From: Pseudahrensia aquimaris
Lineage (GTDB): Bacteria > Pseudomonadota > Alphaproteobacteria > Rhizobiales > Rhizobiaceae
Assembly (NCBI RefSeq): GCF_042676045.1
Contig: NZ_JBHTJV010000012.1
Coordinates: 1-64,000 of the forward strand
Length of the DNA: 64,000 bases
Reading direction: 5' to 3'
Position numbers and translations under genes: made by a program. The notes beneath the pieces are model-generated. The model ran no database searches. It was not told where the DNA came from and saw only the letters and a list, made by a program, of their open reading frames with translations. Below, piece by piece: positions 17,537 through 24,252 of this stretch (its first letter is position 1; each line of letters starts with the position of its first letter).

Positions 17537-20515
17537 CTAGAACGGCATGGGATCGTCAATTGGGAACGGAGCGAAACTAAGGGCGATATCGGTCGATTCA
17601 AGCTGTGTTCCAACAGTAACAGTCTGGCTTGGTCCGCCAATCTGATAGGTCCACGTACCGTCAGCGTTCTGAACTCCCGACTCAAAAATCTGGGATTCGC
17701 TGATATCGTTAGGTTCAACGAGGATCAAATCATCACCAGAGACAAAGTCGGTGATCGTATTCTGGCCGACTCCGTCCTCCGAGAAGATATTGAAGAAGAA
17801 GAAGTCGGACCCGCCGTTGCCGGTCATAACATCATCACCTGCAAAACCCTGGAAGAACTCGTCAGCCGATGTTCCGATCAGTTCGTCGTTCGCCGATGTG
17901 CCCAGCACATTGAGACCACCAGGACCGTCACCGCCGCCGCCGCCGCCGGGAAGTTCGACTGTGACTTCGATGGAGTCAGTGGCGCCATTGCTGTCTGTCA
18001 CAATGATAGTGAAGTAATCGAACCTACCTTCCACCAAGACCACTTCGTCGCCAAAGCGACCGACATTAAAATCGTTCAAGAAGTCGTCATCTCGAGGATC
18101 TACTTCGACGGGTGGGAAGTATGTGAACACATTCGGGTTCGTCTCAGAGAAACCAACTTGGCCAAACCTGGGGCCGTTGCCGTTCTCGAAATCCACTTCA
18201 TAGCTCAGCGTATCGCCAAGGTCAGCATCGGTAGCAACGATGCGCCCACTCACGGGACCGCCCGGGAACGGATCAAAATCGTCACCGTCTCTGCTGCCTT
18301 CAAGAGCGAACCGCGTGTTTGGTGGCGGCCCCACTTCACCATCGCCTACTTCGAGAAACAGATCAGAAGCTTCCTCGTCGATTTCAGGCGCATCGTTTTG
18401 GCCTGTCAGTGTGAAGTTGAAGCTTGCGTCATCCGAAAATTCACCGTCTGTGACGTTGAAACCGACATTGATCAGCAGCTCGCCACCAAGCGGAAGTTGG
18501 TTGTAAATCTCCGACCTGCCGTCAACGGACAAGGCGCCGGTATTGGAGGAATAGGTGATGCCCGCTTCTTCGAGCGATGCGGTCGCCGGTATTTCGTCGA
18601 ATTGCGACGACAGAGTTACGCCCGTTAGGCTGAAAGCTGTCGATGACAGGAAATTATCCACATCGCTTGCCAGCGGTCCGAATTCCGGCACTTCGCCGGC
18701 CAAAACAAAGTCAGCCAGTTCGCCCTCCGCCAGGCCTATGGGAGACGATACGTCGTTACCAACAGGTGCATCGTTTATTGGTGTCAGGTTGATGGTTGCC
18801 GATGTTGTGACTGCAAATTCACCGTCGGTGACCTCGTAGGTCAAGACGATTTCGCCATCGAAATCCGCATCTGGCGTTAGGTCGTAGCCATCATCGGTTC
18901 CGAAGACGGTAGCGCCAACCGCGACCAGATTTTGAATCGTCAGCGTCTCACTATCAACGTCAGCGGCGTTCGCAAGAAGCTGCGCGTCTGTCACCGAATA
19001 GACCACATCTTCCACACCGTTATCCAAGGTGAGCGGACCGCTGACCTCAGGTGCGTCGTTCACGGCCGCTACTTCTACCGTCACGATCTGTTCAGTCACT
19101 CCGCCTTCACCGTCAGAAATTGAGACCGTGAAGCTGTCCGTGCCATTGGCATCTGCAGTCGGCGTGTAGGTGTACTCACCTGTGAGGCTGTCGATTACGG
19201 CCGTGCCGTTGGTTGCGTCCGCTGCAATGGTGAAGGTTAGCGGATCACCATCAACGTCCGTTGCGATGATCGAGCCAGTGGCTGCGAAATCCTCATTCGT
19301 TGAAAGAGCAAGGGTGCTGTCTTCTGCAACGACAACTGGCGCGTCGTTCACCGCTTGTACGTTTACGTCCACAATCTGCTCTACTTCGCCGCCTTGGCCA
19401 TCATCGACCAAAACAGTGAAGCTGTCTGTGCCGTTGAAGTTCGGCGCCGGCGTGTAGGTGAATGTGCCAGCTGTTGAGTCGATGCTCACTTCGCCATTTT
19501 CTGGCTGCGACGAGATGGAATATGTCAGTGCGTCATCATCATCGTCGTTGGCGGCAATCCGACCAGCCACGAATCCGTCTTCATCGACCTCTGGCGCAAG
19601 ATCGCTGAGTTCCTCAATCACCATTGGCGCGCTGTTGACAACTTCCTGAGGAAGGATGGTCAACGTTGCCGTCGCCGTTACTGAATCCGTGCCGTCGGAC
19701 ACGGTGTATGTGAGTGTTACCGGACCAGAGAATTCATCAGCAGGCGCATAAACGAAACCGTCGTCGTCGGCTGAAATCGTGCCGCTGGAGGCTTCGATTG
19801 CCGTAATGGTCAGTTGGTCACCATCGACGTCGGTAGTGTTGCCCAGCAGAGTTCCCTCATTAAAGAAGTTACTTTGACCGAATTGCAATTCGCCCAGATC
19901 AACAGCGCCAGATACGACAGGAGCGTTGTTCACCGGCTCAATCGGCCCGCCAACAGTTTCGATAACGAGGTTCTCAATGCGATCAACTGTCAAGCCAAGC
20001 GATGCGAACGTGAACAGACCGCCGCTGCGGGCCGACACGAAATCGGCATAGGCTGCGAGATCCGCCTGAATTGCAGCATCGTTCTGCTGAATTTGCGTTA
20101 GGCGCAACACCAGCGTATCGCGGCCTCGGCCACCGATCATGATGTCTTCGCCGGCATCCTCAGAAGCTGTGAAAATGAGTGTGTCGCGGCCTCGGCCACC
20201 GAACACCACATCATTACCAGCGCCACCTTCGATGGTGTCCGCACCGCGACCACCGAAGATCAGATCATCTCCTTCGCCACCCTTGATATTGTCAGCTCCA
20301 CGGCCGCCAAAGATAAGATCGTCACCAGAGCCGCCATCTATTTCGTCTGCGCCGTTACCGCCGGAGATAAGATCGTTGCCCGCTCCACCATCGATAGTAT
20401 CTCGACCGCTGCCGCCAAAGACGAGGTCGTTGCCGCCGCCTGCGTTGATTGTGTCCCGGCCATTGCCAGTAAATATGAATTCGCTTCGGTCCGTACCATT
20501 AACATTGTCGCGCAT
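17537..20515 (-). CDS. Large secreted RTX / cadherin-like repeat protein, 992 aa
   Basis: Predicted calcium-binding surface or extracellular protein exported by a type I system. Residues about 1-130 hold a block of nonapeptide GGxGxDxx repeats (GGSGRDTIDGGAGND, GGRGADNIKGGEGDD). Next come at least four cadherin/VCBS-like domains of about 95 residues, marked by NDAPVV/NDAPEV linkers, DVDGD and FTYTP-type strands. A glycine linker (PGGGGGGDGP) leads to a short second RTX block (SANDELIGTSADEFFQGFAGDD) and a C-terminal tail ending in DDPMPF, probably the uncleaved export signal. ATG at 20515 (after AGGGG) is preferred to the extension to 20563. No T1SS genes are nearby. The protein is highly acidic. 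Function could be adhesion or biofilm, but no ligand domain is identified. Confidence 0.88.
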   Translation of the reverse strand: MRDNVNGTDRSEFIFTGNGRDTINAGGGNDLVFGGSGRDTIDGGAGNDLISGGNGADEIDGGSGDDLIFGGRGADNIKGGEGDDLIFGGRGADTIEGGAGNDVVFGGRGRDTLIFTASEDAGEDIMIGGRGRDTLVLRLTQIQQNDAAIQADLAAYADFVSARSGGLFTFASLGLTVDRIENLVIETVGGPIEPVNNAPVVSGAVDLGELQFGQSNFFNEGTLLGNTTDVDGDQLTITAIEASSGTISADDDGFVYAPADEFSGPVTLTYTVSDGTDSVTATATLTILPQEVVNSAPMVIEELSDLAPEVDEDGFVAGRIAANDDDDDALTYSISSQPENGEVSIDSTAGTFTYTPAPNFNGTDSFTVLVDDGQGGEVEQIVDVNVQAVNDAPVVVAEDSTLALSTNEDFAATGSIIATDVDGDPLTFTIAADATNGTAVIDSLTGEYTYTPTADANGTDSFTVSISDGEGGVTEQIVTVEVAAVNDAPEVSGPLTLDNGVEDVVYSVTDAQLLANAADVDSETLTIQNLVAVGATVFGTDDGYDLTPDADFDGEIVLTYEVTDGEFAVTTSATINLTPINDAPVGNDVSSPIGLAEGELADFVLAGEVPEFGPLASDVDNFLSSTAFSLTGVTLSSQFDEIPATASLEEAGITYSSNTGALSVDGRSEIYNQLPLGGELLINVGFNVTDGEFSDDASFNFTLTGQNDAPEIDEEASDLFLEVGDGEVGPPPNTRFALEGSRDGDDFDPFPGGPVSGRIVATDADLGDTLSYEVDFENGNGPRFGQVGFSETNPNVFTYFPPVEVDPRDDDFLNDFNVGRFGDEVVLVEGRFDYFTIIVTDSNGATDSIEVTVELPGGGGGGDGPGGLNVLGTSANDELIGTSADEFFQGFAGDDVMTGNGGSDFFFFNIFSEDGVGQNTITDFVSGDDLILVEPNDISESQIFESGVQNADGTWTYQIGGPSQTVTVGTQLESTDIALSFAPFPIDDPMPF

Positions 20516-20769
20516 AGAAATTTGCCCCTGAGTGATGATCAGCGTGCGCCAGCCTGAAAGCATTGCAGCCCGCCATGTCTAAGTTTCTATTGAGCAGAGT
20601 TGTATTTCGCAGTTGAAAGCGCCTGCCCAAGTTCTTGCCGCAACGTCAACCCACATCATCGTGCGCAGTTGGTCAAGGCAGATTTAATGGTTAATCATTC
20701 GTTTTTTTGAAAACCCAGAGTCATGTTTAACGGCACTGCCCAACACAGACAAAACTATTGATGAAACAA

Positions 20770-20801
20770 AAAAGGCCGCCTGACTGTTCGTCAGGCGGCC
20801 T
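20770..20801 (-). terminator. Terminator after rpsO
   Basis: On the minus strand AGGCCGCCTGAC pairs with GTCAGGCGGCCT around a short GAACA loop and is followed by TTTTTTG. It is a strong terminator just past the broken end of rpsO and separates rpsO from the RTX gene. Confidence 0.88.
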
Positions 20802-20820
20802 CTAAAATTCTGCACCGAAT

Positions 20821-20821
20821 N
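20821..20821. other. Unresolved base (N) at the break in rpsO
   Basis: This is the only ambiguous base noticed. The rpsO frame is normal up to it and unrelated beyond it, and about 18 codons expected at the C-terminus of S15 are missing. The N therefore probably marks a collapsed gap or join in the assembly and not a single uncertain base. Confidence 0.75.
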
Positions 20822-21034
20822 TTTTGTGTAATCAAGCAGCGAACGGCGCGTTGCGACCATTTTCAGCAGTCCACGGCGGGAATGGTTGTCCTTGCCATGA
20901 TCCTTGAAGTGGTCAGTGAGATTTTTGATCCGTTCCGTCAAAATGGCAACTTGGACTTCCGGGGAACCTGAATCGCCTTCTTTGATAGCATATTCTTTGA
21001 TCAATTCAGCTTTACGCTCAGCAGTAATCGACAT
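20822..21034 (-). CDS. rpsO: 30S ribosomal protein S15, 3' end missing at an assembly gap
   Basis: S15 binds 16S rRNA early in small-subunit assembly. The first 71 residues are normal: MSITAERKAELIKEY, GSPEVQVAILTERI, NLTDHFKDHGKDNHSRRGLL and MVATRRSLLDYTK. The family is 89 aa and should continue with about 18 residues ending in LG(I/L)RR. Instead the sequence meets the N at 20821 and then directly reaches the region before the terminator. An open frame continues for 45 codons through the terminator but its product has no similarity to S15. Since S15 is conserved, I read this as a sequence gap and not as a real truncation. The usual neighbours truB (upstream) and pnp (downstream) are not adjacent. 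Confidence 0.9.
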
Positions 21035-21335
21035 CGGAAACTCCTTTTCAGCTATGGAGGAAAAGACGCCTGGGCCGGGATGTCGTCCAGCAAAGGCCGT
21101 GATCTAAGCATTCTTACGAAAGCGCAGGATGACTAGAGCCAATAATCAAGATTTGCAAGATCAAAGTAGCAGGTAACATCGTGTTATTGGTGTTTTGCGG
21201 CCAATTGTTGCTGTTAACCAATTGCCGCATCATTGGGATGATGGCTTGCGCCTGAGATTAACTTTATGACATGACACGCGCGAAGGTTGAATCGGTTTCG
21301 ACCTGAAGGCGGACGCTGAACGGGGATTCTCTACT
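21035..21335. other. Divergent promoter region between rpsO and the outer-membrane protein gene
   Basis: No gene is seen in these 301 bp. An imperfect inverted repeat lies at 21197-21228: GCGGCCAATTG on the left and CAATTGCCGC on the right with one extra base. It could be an operator for the plus-strand gene. GGGGA about 10 bases before GTG 21336 is the likely ribosome site of that gene. Confidence 0.4.
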
Positions 21336-22004
21336 GTGGCAATCGACACGCAATCAGGCTTTTTGCGCCACGCAATGACCGGTTTTGCACTGGGCGCAGC
21401 TTTGATGAGCGCTGTTCCGATGTATGCTTCTGCCGAAGAAGTAAGCGGCGAGTTTCTCGGCGCGCGGAGCGAAAAAGCGTGGTCCATCATGCTGTTCGGC
21501 GGCCCTATGGTTGATGCTGAGTTGGCCGATATCGTCATTCCATCGGGGAGTATTGATGGAACCGGCACCACTTTTGTTGGTGTGGCTCTGAACAAACGAG
21601 TCTACGAATTTGACGGTTGGGCTTCCGGTTTTACCATCGAGTTGGAAGCGGGTGCTGGCTACCAATTTGGGGAATCGCCAGACGAATCCGGTCAAATCTG
21701 GGCTGCAGCTTACGGGCGCTATGATGAATTTCCGTGGAACCACATTGTCCGCACCACCGTAGCGGCCTCTGTCGGCTTGAACTATTCAACGGAAAAGACT
21801 GCGTACGAAAACAACGAGACCAAGGTCGGCAACACCAAACATGTGCTGCACTATTTTTCGCCCGAAATAACGTTTTCGGCGCCTTCAAATCCCGATGACG
21901 AGTTGGTGCTGCGTTTGCACCACCGCTCCAGCGCAAGCGGTGCGTTCGGCTGCGAGGGCTGTGGCTCTAACTACATAACATTCGGTTATCGCAAACGCTT
22001 CTAA
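21336..22004 (+). CDS. Outer-membrane beta-barrel protein, possibly lipid A deacylase (PagL)-like
   Basis: The 222-residue product has a signal peptide (MTGFALGAALMSAVPMYASA, within the first 32 residues) and then alternating strands ending in an aromatic-terminated C-terminus (YITFGYRKRF), typical of outer-membrane barrels. The last part, ELVLRLHHRSSASGAFG followed by the GCEGCG segment, resembles the His-Ser active-site strand of PagL-type lipid A 3-O-deacylases (HHxSxG), but the overall match is weak and two cysteines (CEGC) replace the usual residues. GTG at 21336 has a GGGGA ribosome site; ATG at 21375 is an alternative that leaves only the hydrophobic signal. A generic surface barrel protein is the fallback call. 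Confidence 0.6.
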   Translation: MAIDTQSGFLRHAMTGFALGAALMSAVPMYASAEEVSGEFLGARSEKAWSIMLFGGPMVDAELADIVIPSGSIDGTGTTFVGVALNKRVYEFDGWASGFTIELEAGAGYQFGESPDESGQIWAAAYGRYDEFPWNHIVRTTVAASVGLNYSTEKTAYENNETKVGNTKHVLHYFSPEITFSAPSNPDDELVLRLHHRSSASGAFGCEGCGSNYITFGYRKRF

Positions 22005-22007
22005 CGC

Positions 22008-22808
22008 CTAGCGCTTGTTGGCGGCGACCCAGCGGGTCCATTCCGCGCGGCTTCCCTTGAAGGCGTTAAGGTCAACGATGCCTTCCATGCCGGGTACGAG
22101 ACCTGTTCCCGAATATTGCCAAAACACCCATCCGCGGTTGTATTTATATTTCGGCTCTGCGGTCACCGAGCGCAGCCAGTATTGGTAGCCGGGCAACGCA
22201 CCTCCGGAAAATGTGTGCTCATAGAAGTCTACAGTTGTGTAGATGATCGGCTTTTGCCCGTAGTGAGCTTCAATCATGCGAAGCCAGCGACCCAGCACAT
22301 CAACCGTTTCCGAACGTGGCGGGCGTTTGGTGCAGGTGGGCGATTTGGGGTTCCATTCCACATCGAGAACGGGCGGCAGTGAGCTTTCACGCTTGGGAAC
22401 GGCTGCCATATAGTTGCGGGCCTGCTTTTCGGGCGAGGCGCAGAAATAATAAAAGTGGTAAGCGCTGCGTTCAACACCGGCACGGGCGGCCCCTGCCCAA
22501 TACTTTCGGAATGACGGATCGCGATCGTCGCCGCCTTCAGTTGCCTTGATGAAAACGAACTCAATGCCGTTGCGCTTTGCCTTTTTCCAGTCGACGGCCT
22601 TGTTGTGACGCGAGACATCAGTCCCGTGGATCGCAAAGTCACCGGGTTGCTTACCGCGAATTTTGACCGGATCGGCATCGCCGAAGGCTGAAACACCGTA
22701 GACGCCCGCATTTCGGATTGCGTACTCGTTGGCTACCGATTCAAGCGTTGCACTCGTTGTGCAGGCAGCAGCAGCGAGGACTGGCAAAAGGCGGATCAGT
22801 TTCATCAT
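22008..22808 (-). CDS. GH25 family lysozyme (muramidase), predicted lipoprotein
   Basis: Glycoside hydrolase family 25 enzymes cut the N-acetylmuramic acid beta-1,4 bond in peptidoglycan. The catalytic-fold signatures are IHGTDVSRHNKAVDWKKAK near residue 60, FVFIKATEG, the DxE pair LPPVLDVEWN, and WVFWQYSGTG near the end. The N-terminus is a signal with a lipobox-like AAAC (Cys about 16), so the enzyme is probably anchored on the outer-membrane inner face. It converges with the barrel-protein gene. A CtrA-type site (22866-22880) lies about 58 bp before the start, suggesting cell-cycle control of a wall hydrolase. Confidence 0.92.
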   Translation of the reverse strand: MMKLIRLLPVLAAAACTTSATLESVANEYAIRNAGVYGVSAFGDADPVKIRGKQPGDFAIHGTDVSRHNKAVDWKKAKRNGIEFVFIKATEGGDDRDPSFRKYWAGAARAGVERSAYHFYYFCASPEKQARNYMAAVPKRESSLPPVLDVEWNPKSPTCTKRPPRSETVDVLGRWLRMIEAHYGQKPIIYTTVDFYEHTFSGGALPGYQYWLRSVTAEPKYKYNRGWVFWQYSGTGLVPGMEGIVDLNAFKGSRAEWTRWVAANKR

Positions 22809-22865
22809 GATGCGGCGTCTATTACCTGCTTGATTGGGTCCTTGCTTAGCAGTGCGGGTTCATGG

Positions 22866-22880
22866 TTAACGCGCGGTTAA
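22866..22880. promoter_or_regulatory. Candidate CtrA binding site (TTAA-N7-TTAA)
   Basis: TTAACGCGCGGTTAA fits the full CtrA consensus with exact 7-bp spacing. It overlaps the stop codon of the thiolase gene and lies 58 bp upstream of the GH25 start on the same strand. CtrA is the cell-cycle master regulator of alphaproteobacteria. No other exact site was noticed in the window. Confidence 0.55.
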
Positions 22881-24049
22881 CGTTCGACGCAAAGCGCAAC
22901 ACCCATGCCACCACCAATGCACAGTGTGGCCAACCCTTTCTTCACGTCCCGCCGCTGCATTTCGTGCAGCAGTGTCACCAAAATGCGGGCGCCGGAAGCG
23001 CCAATCGGGTGGCCGATGGCTATGGCGCCACCGTTGACGTTTACGCGGTCTGTGTCCCAGCCCATTTCCTGATTGACCGCGCAAGCCTGCGCCGCAAACG
23101 CCTCATTGGCTTCGATCAGGTCAAGATCAGCAGCTTTCCAACCTGCTTTATCCAGCGCTTTGCGGGATGCAGGAATGGGGCCAGTGCCCATAATGGATGG
23201 ATCAACTCCGGCGGTGCTCCGTGATGCAATGCGCGCCAACGGGGTCAATCCGCGCTTTGCCGCCTGCGCTTCGCTCATAAGCACCAATGCGGCTGCGCCA
23301 TCGTTGATGCCGGAAGCGTTCGCAGCCGTGACCGTGCCTTCTTTGTCGAAGGCAGGACGCATACCGGCAATGCCGTCTTGGGTGACGCCGTGGCGGATAT
23401 ATTCATCTTCGCTCACCACCGTCTCACCCTTACGGGTCTTTATGGTAACCGGTGCGATTTCCTGCTCGAATTTGCCGGACTTTTGCGCAGCTTCGGCTTT
23501 GTTTTGGGAAGCTGTAGCGAATGCGTCTTGGACTTCGCGGGTAATCTGGAACTTCTTTGCGACGTTCTCGGCAGTAACGCCCATGTGGTAGCCGTTGAAA
23601 GCGTCCCACAGGCCGTCTTTGATCATCGTGTCGATCATCGAGAAATCGCCCATGCGTTTTCCGTCGCGCAGATGTTGGCAATGGGGCGAAAGCGACATGC
23701 TTTCCTGACCACCAGCAACGACAATGTCCGCGTCGCCCCCTTCGATTTGCTGCATACCAATGGCAACCGCCCGCAGGCCGGAGCCGCAGACTTGGTTTAT
23801 GCCCCAAGCAGATGCCTCTTTTGCGATGCCGGCTGCCATTGCAGCTTGGCGCGCGGGGTTTTGCCCCTGCCCCGCCGTCAGCACTTGGCCCAAGATAACC
23901 TCGTCCACGCTGCCTGGCTCGACGCCAGCGCGCGCAAGCGCAGCTTCAATAGCGGTGCGGCCCAATTCATGGGCGGGCACGGCGGCAAGCGAGCCATTGA
24001 AAGAGCCAACAGGCGTGCGAGCGGCGGATACGATGACGATATCGGACAT
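22877..24049 (-). CDS. phaA: Acetyl-CoA acetyltransferase (thiolase)
   Basis: The enzyme condenses two acetyl-CoA to acetoacetyl-CoA (or the reverse) in polyhydroxybutyrate or ketone metabolism. Thiolase signatures are all present: INQVCGSGLRAVAIG (active Cys about 89), VVAGGQESMS, NEAFAAQ, NVNGGAIAIGHPIGASGAR (His) and the C-terminal CIGGGMGVAL (second Cys). MSDIVIVSAARTPVG at 24049 is the family start and gives 390 residues; the frame extends to 24136. phaB and phaC are not adjacent, so the symbol is by similarity and atoB is equally defensible. The next gene downstream, 68 bp away on the same strand, is the GH25 gene. Confidence 0.94.
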   Translation of the reverse strand: MSDIVIVSAARTPVGSFNGSLAAVPAHELGRTAIEAALARAGVEPGSVDEVILGQVLTAGQGQNPARQAAMAAGIAKEASAWGINQVCGSGLRAVAIGMQQIEGGDADIVVAGGQESMSLSPHCQHLRDGKRMGDFSMIDTMIKDGLWDAFNGYHMGVTAENVAKKFQITREVQDAFATASQNKAEAAQKSGKFEQEIAPVTIKTRKGETVVSEDEYIRHGVTQDGIAGMRPAFDKEGTVTAANASGINDGAAALVLMSEAQAAKRGLTPLARIASRSTAGVDPSIMGTGPIPASRKALDKAGWKAADLDLIEANEAFAAQACAVNQEMGWDTDRVNVNGGAIAIGHPIGASGARILVTLLHEMQRRDVKKGLATLCIGGGMGVALCVER

Positions 24050-24176
24050 TGGCTTTGATAGCCTTTCTGAGAGGAATCGAGATAAAAACCTGAAATCTGT
24101 ATTTGCCATGAAACGCAATAAGTGACACGTCTTCAACCGTAAATCGGGCGAACTTTCGTTGGGGCGGTGCGCGTAG

Positions 24177-24192
24177 TGTGACTTTCGTCACT
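24177..24192. promoter_or_regulatory. CRP-like palindrome in front of the cAMP gene cluster
   Basis: TGTGACTTTCGTCACT matches the CRP pattern TGTGA-N6-TCACA at nine of ten positions, with the inner GTGAC/GTCAC perfectly paired. It lies about 60 bp before the probable start of the ABC-like gene (24253) and in the divergent region with the thiolase gene. Rhizobial Clr sites have a somewhat different core, so the binding protein is uncertain. Confidence 0.5.
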
Positions 24193-24252
24193 TTCCGGTA
24201 CATATCGCTGCTCTATCATTTTCAGCCCACGGTCAGGCGACGGGTTCAACGA

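Noticed and set aside
17538..18628. Long plus-strand open frame opposite the RTX gene
   Set aside because: It is the mirror of a repetitive, acidic coding sequence on the minus strand; its product shows no domain.
17940..20500. Internal DNA repeats that could be read as a tandem or CRISPR-like array
   Set aside because: They encode the GGxGxD and cadherin-like protein repeats in frame; there are no constant direct repeats with unique spacers.
24178..24252. N-terminal extension of the ABC-like protein from GTG 24178
   Set aside because: The codon lies within the CRP-like dyad, has no ribosome site, and the added residues do not look like an exporter N-terminus.
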